Source: an uncultured Clostridia bacterium
GTDB lineage: Bacteria; Bacillota; Clostridia; TANB77; CAG-465
Direction of reading: 5' to 3'
DNA length: 25,251 nucleotides
NCBI GenBank assembly: GCA_934162655.1
Contig: CAKPJL010000015.1
Coordinates: forward strand, 1 to 25,251
Shown here: positions 13,279 through 22,463 of the stretch, one piece after another
How the letters are laid out: the number at the start of each line of letters is the position of its first letter
How positions within the stretch are numbered: the first letter of the stretch is position 1
The notes under the pieces: generated by a model
The model's database searches: none
The model's input: the letters and a program-made list of their open reading frames with translations, nothing else
What the model was told of the DNA's origin: nothing
Translations under genes and position numbers: made by a program

Positions 13279-15471
13279 TTGAGTTATACTGCTCTAAAAA
13301 ATCAAAAAAGAATTTTAATTTTACTTATAGTGACTTTATGTGCCGCAGTTATTTTAATTGGTAGACTTGTATATATACAGGTTATAAAAGCTAATTATTA
13401 TCAAGAGTTAGCATATGACCAACAAACACGTGAAAGAAAAGTAGAAGCTAAACGCGGTACAATTTATGATGCAACAGGTAGTAAAGTGTTAGCTCAAAGC
13501 ATTTCGGTAAATATAGTTTCAGCTGTTCCAAAAAATGTTGGAAAAGATGCAAGCGAAAAAGAAAAAATAGCTTCTGATATTGCTGAAATATTAGGTGAAA
13601 AAAAGGATAACATACTTTCAAAATTATCTAAGAATGTTGCACTTGTTACATTAGCATCTAAGGTTGAAGAGGAGAAAGCAACAAAACTTTTAAAGTATAT
13701 AAGTGATAATAATATAAAAGGTATAAGTGTAGATGAAGATACTAAAAGGATCTATCCATATGGTAGTCTGTTATCACATGTATTAGGCTTTGTAGGAACT
13801 GATAATCAAGGGTTACTTGGTATAGAGTCTTACTATGATAAAGAACTGTCAGGAATTCCTGGAAAAATAGTTGGTAGCACAGATTTAAATGGTAGAGAAA
13901 CACCTTTTACTAATGAACAGTATATATCTCCAGTAGATGGTAAAGATATTGTTCTTACAATAGATGCTACAATACAGTCTATTGTAGAAAAATACTTGTA
14001 TAAGGCATATGTTGAAAATATTGCACAGTATGCTACTGCTGTTGTATTAAGACCTTCAACAGGTGAGGTACTTGCTATGGCTACCCAACCGACATTTGAC
14101 TTAAATGATCCATTTACTCCAAATACGGAAGAGTTAAAAGTGTCTTGGGATACAATGAGTGCGAAAGAGAAATCTACTGCATTAAATGCGATGTGGAGAA
14201 ATAAATGTATATCAGATACGGCAGAACCTGGTTCAACGTTTAAGATAGTTGCCGCAACAGCTGCACTAGAAGAGGGAATTACAAGCATTGATACTCCTAA
14301 CCAATTTACGTGCAATGGAAGTATGAATATTGGAGGATGGAATATTAGATGTTGGAGATATCCAAGAACACATGGTCAAGAATCTCTAAGACAAGGTATA
14401 ATGAATTCATGCAATCCTGTATTTATGCAAATATCTCAGCGTATAGGAATATCAACCCTAAATAAATATTTAAATGCATTTAATTTAAATCAAGTAACAG
14501 GTATTGATCTACCAGGAGAACAAGCAGGAATTATGCATGACGAATCTACTATGACAGAAGTAGATGCAGCTACTACATCGTTTGGTCAAACTATACAGAT
14601 AAGTACACTTAGAACAGCTGTAAATTATTGTGCTATTGCAAATGGTGGTTATCTAATAGAGCCATATGTTGTAAAGGAAATAAAAAGTGGAAGTGACAAT
14701 TTTACATTAAAAACAGAATCAAAAGTTTTAAAACAAATAATGTCGTCTAGTACGGCAGCAGATGTTTTAAGTGCTCTTGAATCTACGGTCTCAGAAGGAA
14801 CAGGTAAGGCCGGAAAAGTTTCTGGATATAGAGTTGCTGGAAAAACAGGAACTGGTGAGGAAGGAAGAGGAGCAAATGCAACATACATGGCAAGTTTTGC
14901 AGGTATAGCACCGGTGAGTTCACCAGAAGTAGTAGTAGTTCTTTGTATATATGATCCAAAAGGACCTTCTGGACACCAAGGAAGTACAATTTGTGCACCA
15001 GTAGTTGGTTCTATAATTGATGAGACACTTAGGTATCTAAATATACAAACCGATTATACTGTTGTTGAAAATGATATAGAAGAAAAACTTGTGCCAGATG
15101 TTACAAAGATGACATATGAAGAAGCAAAACAAAAACTAAATGAATCTGGATTTAAAATAGCAAGTGATAATAATCTAAATTCATCTGATATAATACTTGA
15201 GCAAACTCCAAAAGCAGGAGCATCACTTATGAGTGGTTCTACAATTAGAGTTTATAATTCTACTACTGATGAAAAACAAACTGTAAGTGTTCCAGATGTT
15301 AGAAATAAAAATCAAAATTCGGCTGTAAATACTTTAAAAAATGCCGGTTTGAATGTAAGAATAATTGGAAAAGGAACTGTGCTTACTCAAGACCCTTCTC
15401 CTGGTGAGGTGATACAAAAAGGCTCAATAGTTAATATTAAATGTGCTGATATGACAGATATGCCAATATAA
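13279..15471 (+). CDS. spoVD: Class B penicillin-binding protein with two PASTA domains (SpoVD/FtsI type)
   Basis: This transpeptidase cross-links septal or spore peptidoglycan outside the membrane. One N-terminal membrane helix (about residues 11-33) is followed by the PBP dimerisation domain (RGTIYDATG). The transpeptidase domain has all three active-site motifs: STFK with nucleophile S319, SCN at 377-379 and KTGT at 522-525. Two C-terminal PASTA domains follow, the first beginning LVPDVTKMTYEEAKQKL and the second VSVPDVRNKNQNSAVNTL. Bacillus SpoVD has one PASTA domain and PBP2X-type proteins have two, so the sequence does not separate the division from the sporulation role; the cluster has only one such gene. 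The start is TTG 13279 after AGGGGG. It pairs functionally with the SEDS gene downstream. Confidence 0.93.
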   Translation: MSYTALKNQKRILILLIVTLCAAVILIGRLVYIQVIKANYYQELAYDQQTRERKVEAKRGTIYDATGSKVLAQSISVNIVSAVPKNVGKDASEKEKIASDIAEILGEKKDNILSKLSKNVALVTLASKVEEEKATKLLKYISDNNIKGISVDEDTKRIYPYGSLLSHVLGFVGTDNQGLLGIESYYDKELSGIPGKIVGSTDLNGRETPFTNEQYISPVDGKDIVLTIDATIQSIVEKYLYKAYVENIAQYATAVVLRPSTGEVLAMATQPTFDLNDPFTPNTEELKVSWDTMSAKEKSTALNAMWRNKCISDTAEPGSTFKIVAATAALEEGITSIDTPNQFTCNGSMNIGGWNIRCWRYPRTHGQESLRQGIMNSCNPVFMQISQRIGISTLNKYLNAFNLNQVTGIDLPGEQAGIMHDESTMTEVDAATTSFGQTIQISTLRTAVNYCAIANGGYLIEPYVVKEIKSGSDNFTLKTESKVLKQIMSSSTAADVLSALESTVSEGTGKAGKVSGYRVAGKTGTGEEGRGANATYMASFAGIAPVSSPEVVVVLCIYDPKGPSGHQGSTICAPVVGSIIDETLRYLNIQTDYTVVENDIEEKLVPDVTKMTYEEAKQKLNESGFKIASDNNLNSSDIILEQTPKAGASLMSGSTIRVYNSTTDEKQTVSVPDVRNKNQNSAVNTLKNAGLNVRIIGKGTVLTQDPSPGEVIQKGSIVNIKCADMTDMPI

Positions 15472-15528
15472 TTAGTTATTATTATATAAAAGAATAGATT
15501 TATTCTTAAATTAGAAAGGAAGTATGAA

Positions 15529-17010
15529 ATGCTTTTACAATATTTAATAGAAAATTTAGAAAATAGTGAAATAACTGGTAGTACAGATATTGAAATAAAT
15601 AAAATAGAATATGACTCTAAGAAAATAGAAAGAGGAGATGTATTCGTAGCAATAAAAGGATTTACAGATGATGGAGGAAATTATATAGATGAAGCTATAA
15701 AAAGTGGTGCAGTAGCTATTATTGCACCAATAAATGAAGATATATCAAAATATATTTGCGATATCGTTACATTTGTAAGAGTAGAAAATATAAGAAAGGC
15801 TCTTGCGATAATTTCATCAGTATATTATGATAATCCTTCAAGTAAGTTAAATATGATTGGAATTACAGGAACAAAAGGAAAGACAACAACCGCATTTATG
15901 TTAAGAGATATTTTGCTTGCATCGAAAAAAAAGACTGGAATGATTGGAACTATTTATAATACATATAATGATATAAAGATTGAATCTTCACGTACATCTC
16001 CTGAGTCACTTGATTTGCAAAAATTATTATATGATATGGTAAATGATGGAATTGAATATGTAGTAATGGAAGTTAGTTCGCATGCATTAGAATTATATAG
16101 GGTATATGGTATTACATTTAAAGTTGGTATATTTACAAATTTAGCACCAGAGCATTTGGATTTTCATGGTACTATGGAAAACTATTTAAATGCAAAAGCT
16201 AAACTATTTAGCCAATCTGAATATGCAATAATTAACGGAGACGATATATATGCTCCAAGGCTTATAAAAACTATCAAAACTAAGTATGCCACTTTTGGAC
16301 TTGATAATGATGTAAATATTACAGCAACTGATGTTAGAATAAACCCATCATTTGTAGAGTTTAAAATGTATGTAAACAAGATGCTTGAAACAATTCATGT
16401 AGAAATTCCAGGGAAATTTAGTGTATATAATGCACTAGCTGCAATTGCTGCTGCAAGTTTCTTAAATTGTCAAATGGATGCAATATTACTTGCTCTTGCA
16501 AATGTAAAAGTTCCAGGTAGATGCGAGACGGTAAATATTTCAAAGACATTTTCTGTTGTAATTGATTATGCACACAATCCTTCAAGTATGGAAGCAATAC
16601 TTACTTCACTTAAAAAGTTTTCTAAAGGCAGAATTATATGCGTATTTGGCTGTGGAGGAAATAGAGATACATCTAAAAGAGAGAAAATGGGTGAGCTTGC
16701 AGGAAAATATGCAGACTTTACAGTTATTACAACAGATAATCCTCGTGATGAATCGCCTAAAAGTATAATATCACAAATAGAAATGGGTATAAAACAAACC
16801 AAAGGGCTATATAAAGTCGAAGAAAATAGAATAGAGGCAATTAAATTTGCTATGAGAATTGCATGGAAAAATGATATAGTATTACTCCTTGGAAAAGGTC
16901 ATGAAACATATATGGAGCTTAAAGGTGGTAAAAAAATTCATTTTGATGAAAGAGAAATTGTAAGGAAAATAGCAGAAAGTATGCCTAATAAAAATATAGA
17001 ACAGTTATAA
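15529..17010 (+). CDS. murE: UDP-MurNAc-L-Ala-D-Glu--meso-diaminopimelate ligase
   Basis: MurE adds the third residue of the peptidoglycan stem peptide in the cytosol, using ATP. The 493-residue protein shows the Mur ligase layout. An N-terminal UDP-binding domain (YDSKKIERGDVFVAIKG) comes first. The central ATP domain has the P-loop GTKGKTT at 114-120, then VMEVSSHAL and LAPEHLDFHGTMENY; AKAKLF carries the lysine that is carbamylated in this family. The C-terminal domain contains DYAHNP, FGCGGNRD and DNPR at 403-406. DNPR is the signature of diaminopimelate-adding MurE, where lysine-adding enzymes differ, so the wall should be meso-DAP type. ATG 15529 follows AAAGGAAG. murF, the usual next gene, is missing; mraY follows after 13 bases. 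Confidence 0.96.
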   Translation: MLLQYLIENLENSEITGSTDIEINKIEYDSKKIERGDVFVAIKGFTDDGGNYIDEAIKSGAVAIIAPINEDISKYICDIVTFVRVENIRKALAIISSVYYDNPSSKLNMIGITGTKGKTTTAFMLRDILLASKKKTGMIGTIYNTYNDIKIESSRTSPESLDLQKLLYDMVNDGIEYVVMEVSSHALELYRVYGITFKVGIFTNLAPEHLDFHGTMENYLNAKAKLFSQSEYAIINGDDIYAPRLIKTIKTKYATFGLDNDVNITATDVRINPSFVEFKMYVNKMLETIHVEIPGKFSVYNALAAIAAASFLNCQMDAILLALANVKVPGRCETVNISKTFSVVIDYAHNPSSMEAILTSLKKFSKGRIICVFGCGGNRDTSKREKMGELAGKYADFTVITTDNPRDESPKSIISQIEMGIKQTKGLYKVEENRIEAIKFAMRIAWKNDIVLLLGKGHETYMELKGGKKIHFDEREIVRKIAESMPNKNIEQL

Positions 17011-17023
17011 AAGGAGAAATTTT

Positions 17024-17977
17024 ATGAATACACAAATGTTAATATTGTTGATTTCTTTTATATCAACAGTAGTGCTAGGAATTTTTGTTGTGCCGGTACT
17101 TAGAAAATTAAAAGTAGGCCAAATAGTAAGAGATGATGGACCAAAATCACACTTATCAAAAAATGGTACACCTGTTATGGGTGGAATTATAATGATACTT
17201 GTTATTTTTGTAATACTTCTTATAAAATCATTTACATATCATATTTTGGTACTTCCAATAATAGCAATTGTTGGATTTGGTCTTATTGGTTTTATAGATG
17301 ATTATAAAAAATTAGTTAAGAAAAATACAGAAGGTTTATCACCAAAACTAAAAATGCTTGGACTTTTTATTGTATCATGTGTTTTTATATTCTTTTATAT
17401 AAAGGTGTTTAATCTTGGCACAGATATAATAATCCCTATATTTGATCAACCAGTTGTACTATCCATTGGGGCATTTATTATTTTTACAATGTTTATACTT
17501 TTGGGAACTAGCAATGCAGTAAACTTAACAGATGGTCTTGATGGTCTTGCTGCCGGTGTAACAGCAATTATAATGACATTTTTTACTGTAATATCTATTA
17601 AAAACTCAAATAGTGAAATGGCATATCTTGGTGTGGCTTCTGTTGGAACATGCTTAGGATTTTTGGTATTTAACTATAAACCTGCAAAGGTATTTATGGG
17701 GGATACTGGTTCACTTGCTCTTGGGGGAATGATAGCTTCAATTGCAATAATCCTTAAAATGCCTTTGTATCTTGCAATAGTAGCATTTGTATGTGTTATA
17801 GATACTCTATCATCTGCACTTCAAGTAATATACTTTAAAATTACAAAGGGAAAAAGACTATTTAAAATGGCACCTTTTCATCACCATTTAGAGTTATCTG
17901 GAATGAGTGAAAAAGTTGTAGTGTGGATTTTCTGGGGTGTAACGGCTGTGTTATGCATTATAGCATACTTTATATAG
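17024..17977 (+). CDS. mraY: Phospho-N-acetylmuramoyl-pentapeptide transferase
   Basis: MraY transfers phospho-MurNAc-pentapeptide to undecaprenyl phosphate, making lipid I on the inner face of the membrane. The 317-residue protein is very hydrophobic, with about ten membrane helices. It carries the family motifs RDDGPKSHLSKNGTPVMGG, the metal/substrate aspartates D92-D93 in GFIDDYKK, and NAVNLTDGLDGLAAG (N167, D170, D173). D227 in MGDTGSLALGG and the histidine triad HHH at 286-288 follow. All catalytic residues I can check are present. ATG 17024 follows AAGGAG. It lies 13 bases after murE and directly before the SEDS gene, with no murD between them. Confidence 0.97.
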   Translation: MNTQMLILLISFISTVVLGIFVVPVLRKLKVGQIVRDDGPKSHLSKNGTPVMGGIIMILVIFVILLIKSFTYHILVLPIIAIVGFGLIGFIDDYKKLVKKNTEGLSPKLKMLGLFIVSCVFIFFYIKVFNLGTDIIIPIFDQPVVLSIGAFIIFTMFILLGTSNAVNLTDGLDGLAAGVTAIIMTFFTVISIKNSNSEMAYLGVASVGTCLGFLVFNYKPAKVFMGDTGSLALGGMIASIAIILKMPLYLAIVAFVCVIDTLSSALQVIYFKITKGKRLFKMAPFHHHLELSGMSEKVVVWIFWGVTAVLCIIAYFI

Positions 17978-17995
17978 ATAAATTTGGAGATATTA

Positions 17996-19129
17996 ATGAA
18001 AAAGATAGATTTTAGTAATTTATTAAAAGTAAATAAGGAACAAGGTGGAAAACTTGATTTTCCACTTCTAATAACTATAATAATTCTTTTGTGTATGGGA
18101 ATTGTTATGGTCTCTTCTGCGAGTTCTTATTCAGCACTTGCAAATTATGATAATAGTAATTACTTTTTGATTAATCAATTAAGATACGCAATTGGTGGCG
18201 TATTACTTATGATATTTATATCAAGAATTGATTATAGAAATTATAAAAAACTTAGTTATTTTTTTTATGGGTTGGCATTTGTATTTATGATACTTGTACT
18301 AACTCCACTTGGAGTAAATGTAAATGGAGCTACCAGATGGCTTGGAATTGGAACTGTTAGATTTCAGCCATCAGAAGTTATGAAAGTTGCACTTGTTTTT
18401 GCCACAGCAGCTTATATAAGTACCAATTATAAAAAATTAAACACATTTAAGGGATACATTATTCCAGGTGCAATGCTTGCAGCAGTTGGCGTAATTATGT
18501 ATTTACAAGATCACTTGAGTGGTATGATAGTAATGGGCGTAGCAAGTATTTCTATTATTTTTGCAAGTGGAATTAAGCTAAAATGGAAAGTTGTAATACC
18601 AATGATAGTAATATGCCTTGTAGCAGTAGCTGCATTTATATTTTCTGATGCATATAGAATTGAAAGAGTAACAGCCTTTATGCATCCAGAAGAAGATATA
18701 CAAGGTTCTAACTGGCAGGCGGCACAAAGTCTTTATGCACTTGGTTCAGGTGAAATATTTGGACTTGGTCTTGGACAGAGTAGACAAAAATATTTATGGC
18801 TTCCAGAAGCACAAAATGACTTTATATTTTCAATACTTGGTGAAGAATTAGGACTTGTTGGAAGTGTTAGCGTTATACTTATATTTATGTTTTTTATATA
18901 TAGGGGATATAAGATTGCTATAACATGTAAAGAATTTTATGGATCATTGCTTGCATCAGGAATTGTTAGTGTATTTGCTCTTCAAATACTTGTAAATATA
19001 GCAGTTGTTACTTCTTCTATGCCAGTAACAGGTATGCCACTTCCGTTTTTTAGTTATGGAGGAACTGCACTTGTCATTAATTTAGGTACAATGGGTGTAC
19101 TTTTAAACATTTCTAGAAACTGTAAGTGA
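17996..19129 (+). CDS. ftsW: SEDS-family peptidoglycan polymerase FtsW/SpoVE
   Basis: The 377-residue multi-pass membrane protein polymerises lipid II into glycan strands together with a class B PBP. SEDS motifs are present in order: NGATRWLGIGTVRFQPSE, QDHLSG, GLGLGQSRQKYLWLPEAQNDFIFS (with the aspartate needed for polymerase activity) and TGMPLPFFSYGGTAL. I place the start at ATG 17996 because GGAG at 17986-17989 lies seven bases before it. An in-frame TTG at 17984 overlaps that ribosome site. FtsW (division) and SpoVE (spore cortex) are hard to tell apart by sequence. Its position between mraY and murG and the PASTA-type PBP upstream suit either. RodA is less likely because of the cluster. 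Confidence 0.93.
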   Translation: MKKIDFSNLLKVNKEQGGKLDFPLLITIIILLCMGIVMVSSASSYSALANYDNSNYFLINQLRYAIGGVLLMIFISRIDYRNYKKLSYFFYGLAFVFMILVLTPLGVNVNGATRWLGIGTVRFQPSEVMKVALVFATAAYISTNYKKLNTFKGYIIPGAMLAAVGVIMYLQDHLSGMIVMGVASISIIFASGIKLKWKVVIPMIVICLVAVAAFIFSDAYRIERVTAFMHPEEDIQGSNWQAAQSLYALGSGEIFGLGLGQSRQKYLWLPEAQNDFIFSILGEELGLVGSVSVILIFMFFIYRGYKIAITCKEFYGSLLASGIVSVFALQILVNIAVVTSSMPVTGMPLPFFSYGGTALVINLGTMGVLLNISRNCK

Positions 19130-19289
19130 TCTTAAGGAAAATAAGTTAAAAATCAAGAATTTAAAAATAATTGTTGTGGGGAGAAATTTTTAAAGTAATA
19201 GTTTTAATGAAAATGCTAATTAAATTTACTAATATAAACTTTATGATTTGTTTCCACATAACCTTAAAATGTAAGAAATGGAGAATTTT

Positions 19290-20402
19290 ATGAAAGTAGT
19301 ATTTGCGTGTGCCGGAACAGGCGGACACATTAATCCAGCTATAGCGATAGCAAAATATATGAAAAAAAAGGACAAAAATTTTAAAGCATTATTTATAGGA
19401 ACTTTTGATGGACTTGAAAACAGTCTAGTTAGTGAAGCTGGATTTGATATTGTACATATAAGGACGGGAAAATTAAGAAGAAGCTTAACAATTAAAAATT
19501 TTTCAGAAATGTATAGAGCGTTTTTAGGTACATTTGATGCAAAAAAAGTATTAAAGGAGTTTAAACCAGATGCAGTTATAGGAACGGGTGGGTATATTTG
19601 TATGCCTGTGTGTAAGGCAGCAAAATCCTTAAAAATACCATATTTTTTACATGAATCAAATGCCTTTCCGGGCATTTGTGTAAAATTGCTTTCAAAAAAT
19701 GCTTCAAAAGTTTTTATAGGATTTAAAGATGCAAAAGCTAGATTAAAAAATAGAGAAAATATAGTATTTTCTGGCACCCCTACAAAATTTAATAAAGATG
19801 AATATGATAAATTATCTAAAAAAGAGTGTAAAAAAAGTTTTAACTTACCACAAGATAAAAAAATTTTACTTGTTACTGGTGGAAGTCAAGGTGCACTTAA
19901 ATTTACTAATATAATATTTGAATATTTAGAAAAATATAGAAATGAAAATTTGCTTATAATCCTTGTTGCAGGAAATAAAAATTATGAATATGCTATGCAA
20001 AAAAAAGCAGAGCTAGAAAATAAAATAAGTTTGAAATTAGATAGTTATATAAGAGTAGAAAAATTCATATTTGACATGGATAAAATGTATAAAGCAGCAG
20101 ATATATGTATGACAAGAAGTGGTGCTATGACTATTACAGAACTTGCACTTGCAGACAAAAAAGCAATACTTGTACCTTACCCTTATGCTGCTGAAAACCA
20201 TCAACTATATAATGCTAAGGTTATACAAAATGCTGGACTTGGAATAATTATAGAGGAAAGCAATTTAAATATAGAAACACTTAACACGGGACTTGAAAAA
20301 ATATATAGCTTAGATAATACAAATATTAAAACAGATAACATTTATTTAAAAGATGTATACGAGATAATTTATAAAAATATTTTAGATGTAATTAAGAAGT
20401 AG
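19290..20402 (+). CDS. murG: UDP-GlcNAc:lipid I N-acetylglucosaminyltransferase MurG
   Basis: MurG adds GlcNAc to lipid I to give lipid II at the cytoplasmic membrane face. The 370-residue GT-B glycosyltransferase has the N-terminal glycine loop GTGGH at residues 9-13 followed by INPAIAIA. IGTGGYICMP, HESNAFPG, the second glycine loop GGSQGA and the donor-binding segment TRSGAMTITELA follow, with PYPYAAENHQ near the C-terminus. All of these are MurG hallmarks. I chose ATG 19290, since GGAG at 19280-19283 sits just before it; an in-frame ATG at 19278 would overlap that site. A 160-base gap separates it from ftsW, in which I see no gene and no clear terminator. murB, often next, is absent. Confidence 0.96.
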   Translation: MKVVFACAGTGGHINPAIAIAKYMKKKDKNFKALFIGTFDGLENSLVSEAGFDIVHIRTGKLRRSLTIKNFSEMYRAFLGTFDAKKVLKEFKPDAVIGTGGYICMPVCKAAKSLKIPYFLHESNAFPGICVKLLSKNASKVFIGFKDAKARLKNRENIVFSGTPTKFNKDEYDKLSKKECKKSFNLPQDKKILLVTGGSQGALKFTNIIFEYLEKYRNENLLIILVAGNKNYEYAMQKKAELENKISLKLDSYIRVEKFIFDMDKMYKAADICMTRSGAMTITELALADKKAILVPYPYAAENHQLYNAKVIQNAGLGIIIEESNLNIETLNTGLEKIYSLDNTNIKTDNIYLKDVYEIIYKNILDVIKK

Positions 20403-20418
20403 GAGCTTGGTGATTTTT

Positions 20419-21189
20419 ATGGAAAACTCAAATAAAAAGATAAAAAAATTCGAGTCTAATAAACAAATGAAAAAAAAGAGAAATACAAAGATAAAAATTA
20501 TACTATTTTTTGTAATGTTAGTTACAGTATGCATCTTACTTTTTACACTTCCGATTTTTAAAATTTCAAGCATAGAAGTAGTTGGAAATAGTTACTACTC
20601 ATCTGATAATATAATTACTTCATCAAAAATAGAAAATGGCTCTAATATGTTTGGACAAGCAATATTTACTGGATGCAAATATATATATGAATTACCATAT
20701 ATAAGTAAAGCAAAACTAAATATAAAATTACCAAATAAACTTATTATAAAAATTGAAGAAAGAAAATCTGTATTTTATGCTTATGACTCGGAAAATAAAA
20801 TTTATTATAGACTTGATAAAGATGGATACATATTAGAAACAGCTGATAAAAGGAATGAGGAAGAAGTAATTCTTAATGGAATAACTTTTGATAGTGAAGT
20901 TGAACCAGGCAAAAAAATAAATGATGTGGATATGCAAAAATTAGAAATATATAATAAAATATATGAAGAATTTAAAAGCAGCAAAATATCTGGCAATATA
21001 ACAAAGGTAAGTTTTGAAAGTTCCTTGACAACTATTACCATAAATGATAAACTATCGGTGATATTTCCTAATTTAACTAATTTAAAATATAATGTAGCTA
21101 TATTGAAAGGAATAATAAAAAATATAGGAGAAGATTCAAGCGGAATTATAGATCTTAATAAAGAGAATCCTACATTTTCAAATTTCTAA
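20419..21189 (+). CDS. ftsQ: Cell division protein FtsQ/DivIB
   Basis: The 256-residue bitopic membrane protein is a divisome scaffold that binds FtsL and FtsB/DivIC. A basic N-terminus is followed by one membrane helix at about residues 25-46 and then a POTRA domain (FKISSIEVVGNSYYSSDNI through LPNKLIIKIEERKSVFYAY). An FtsQ-type beta domain ends in LDKDGYILETADK and later strands. The motif order and length fit DivIB of Gram-positives. The start is taken as ATG 20419, preceded by GGTGAT. AGGAG at 20401-20405 could instead serve TTG 20407 or GTG 20410, which would add three or four residues. It follows murG by 16 bases, so cotranscription is likely. Confidence 0.9.
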   Translation: MENSNKKIKKFESNKQMKKKRNTKIKIILFFVMLVTVCILLFTLPIFKISSIEVVGNSYYSSDNIITSSKIENGSNMFGQAIFTGCKYIYELPYISKAKLNIKLPNKLIIKIEERKSVFYAYDSENKIYYRLDKDGYILETADKRNEEEVILNGITFDSEVEPGKKINDVDMQKLEIYNKIYEEFKSSKISGNITKVSFESSLTTITINDKLSVIFPNLTNLKYNVAILKGIIKNIGEDSSGIIDLNKENPTFSNF

Positions 21190-21203
21190 GAGGTGATTAA
21201 AAA

Positions 21204-21983
21204 TTGGATAAACAAGAAAAAAAATCAAATAATACAAATAAAAGCAGCCAAAAAAATCAAACCAGCTTTGTAAAGTTCATGAATAAAAATGCTATTATTC
21301 CATATACAATTATTGGAATAGCACTGTTTTTACTTTCTATGATGCTTGTTGCACAAATAAAAACCGTTAGCAATACAGAAGAAGTTTTACAAGGAAAAAG
21401 GGAAAATGAACTTTCGGAAGAACTTATAAAACTTCAAGATGAATATAAAAAGTTAAAAGCAAAATATGATGAAAATGAAAAAGTAGTAGAAGAATATAAA
21501 AATAATTCTTCTACTAATAATGAGTTAATTGCTTCAATGAAGACAGCAATTGAAAATTATAGTGTACTTGCAGGAGTAACAGATGTTAAAGGAGAGGGCA
21601 TAATAGTAACACTAGATGATGGGGATACTGTACTTGATGGTTCAGATGTGCTAGTACATGATTCGGATGTTTTGACAGTTGTAAACGAATTAAAAGCAGC
21701 TGGTGCAGAAGCAATTAGTGTTAATGGTCAAAGAATAATAGCAACTACTGCAATACGTTGTGTAGGTCCAGCTATTCAAATTAACTATCAAAAGGTAGCT
21801 GCACCATTTGAAATAAAGGCGATTGGAAATTCACAATACTTAGAAAGTGCAATGACTATAAAAAATGGTGTTGTAGATGTATTAAAAAAATATGGTATAA
21901 ATGTTTTAGTTAGTAGAGCAAAAAATCTAGAAGTCCCAAAATTTGAGGGAAGCATTTCTTCTGATAATACTCAAATTAATTAG
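21204..21983 (+). CDS. DUF881 (YlxW-like) membrane protein
   Basis: The 259-residue protein has a polar N-terminus, one membrane helix at about residues 30-51 and a charged coiled coil at about 60-100. A conserved extracellular domain of the DUF881 family follows (AGVTDVKGEGIIVTLDDGD, then VLTVVNELKAAGAEAISVNGQRI, CVGPAIQINYQ, PFEIKAIG). DUF881 proteins are regularly encoded between divIB and sbp in Firmicute dcw clusters, but their role is not established. A link to division or envelope assembly rests on context. The start is TTG 21204 after AGAGGTGAT. Some clusters carry two DUF881 genes, and here there is one. Confidence 0.9.
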   Translation: MDKQEKKSNNTNKSSQKNQTSFVKFMNKNAIIPYTIIGIALFLLSMMLVAQIKTVSNTEEVLQGKRENELSEELIKLQDEYKKLKAKYDENEKVVEEYKNNSSTNNELIASMKTAIENYSVLAGVTDVKGEGIIVTLDDGDTVLDGSDVLVHDSDVLTVVNELKAAGAEAISVNGQRIIATTAIRCVGPAIQINYQKVAAPFEIKAIGNSQYLESAMTIKNGVVDVLKKYGINVLVSRAKNLEVPKFEGSISSDNTQIN

Positions 21984-21998
21984 AAAGGGGCGATAAAA

Positions 21999-22370
21999 AT
22001 GATAGGGATAATAATTTTAATAGTATTTACTGTTGCAGGTATAATAACTGGTTTGAGTGTAGAGATACCATTTTCTTATTCAAATTATATAGCAATAGCT
22101 ATACTTGCATGTCTTGATTCAGTTTTTGGTGCTTTTTCTGCTAATGTTGAAAAAAAATTTAGTATGTCAATATTTATATCTGGTTTTATAGGAAATGCAT
22201 TGATTGCAATATTACTCGTTTTTATTGGTGAAAAATTAAATGTGGATATATTTTTAGCTGCTGTTATAGTATATAGTACAAGACTTTTAAATAATTTTTC
22301 AAGTATTAGAAGATATTTTTTAGAAAAGGTTGAAAAGAAGGCTAAATCAACTAAAATTAAGGAGAGTTAA
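21999..22370 (+). CDS. sbp: Small basic protein Sbp (DUF1290)
   Basis: The 123-residue integral membrane protein has three to four hydrophobic segments (IGIIILIVFTVAGIITGL, IAIAILACLDSVFGA, ISGFIGNALIAILLVFIGE, IFLAAVIVYSTRLLNN) and a basic tail ending KKAKSTKIKES. The phrases 'ACLDSVFGAFSA' and 'FNNL/LNNFSSIRR' are typical of the DUF1290 family, the Bacillus small basic protein encoded next to division genes. The function is unknown. ATG 21999 follows AAAGGGG. It is the last gene of the cluster here: the terminator begins at its stop codon, and ftsA/ftsZ do not follow. Confidence 0.9.
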   Translation: MIGIIILIVFTVAGIITGLSVEIPFSYSNYIAIAILACLDSVFGAFSANVEKKFSMSIFISGFIGNALIAILLVFIGEKLNVDIFLAAVIVYSTRLLNNFSSIRRYFLEKVEKKAKSTKIKES

Positions 22371-22400
22371 GATAGAAAAATTTTCTATCTTTTTTTTTTT
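22369..22400 (+). terminator. Terminator at the end of the dcw cluster
   Basis: AAGATAGAA (22369-22377) pairs with TTCTATCTT (22383-22391) around AAATT, followed by a run of T to 22400. It overlaps the sbp stop codon. Confidence 0.85.
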
Positions 22401-22407
22401 ATTTATC

Positions 22408-22436
22408 TAGACATTAAAAGTTATATGTTATATAAT
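22408..22436 (+). promoter_or_regulatory. Promoter of the propeller/pilin-like operon
   Basis: TAGACA (22408-22413), a 17-base spacer and TATAAT (22431-22436), 28 bases before the TTG start. The -35 is imperfect. Confidence 0.6.
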
Positions 22437-22463
22437 ATTTTGTAAGTGTGGAGGCGATAAAAG

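Noticed and set aside
13833..14315. Minus-strand open frame of 160 codons opposite the PBP gene
   Set aside because: It lies wholly inside the transpeptidase coding sequence, has no ribosome site or promoter, and its translation has no recognisable domain.
19130..19289. Possible small gene or terminator in the ftsW-murG gap
   Set aside because: No frame with a ribosome site and start survives, no convincing hairpin with a T-run is present, and the promoter-like matches are too weak to call.
19241..19777. Minus-strand open frame of 178 codons opposite murG
   Set aside because: It is a shadow of the conserved murG frame, with low-complexity translation and no expression signals.
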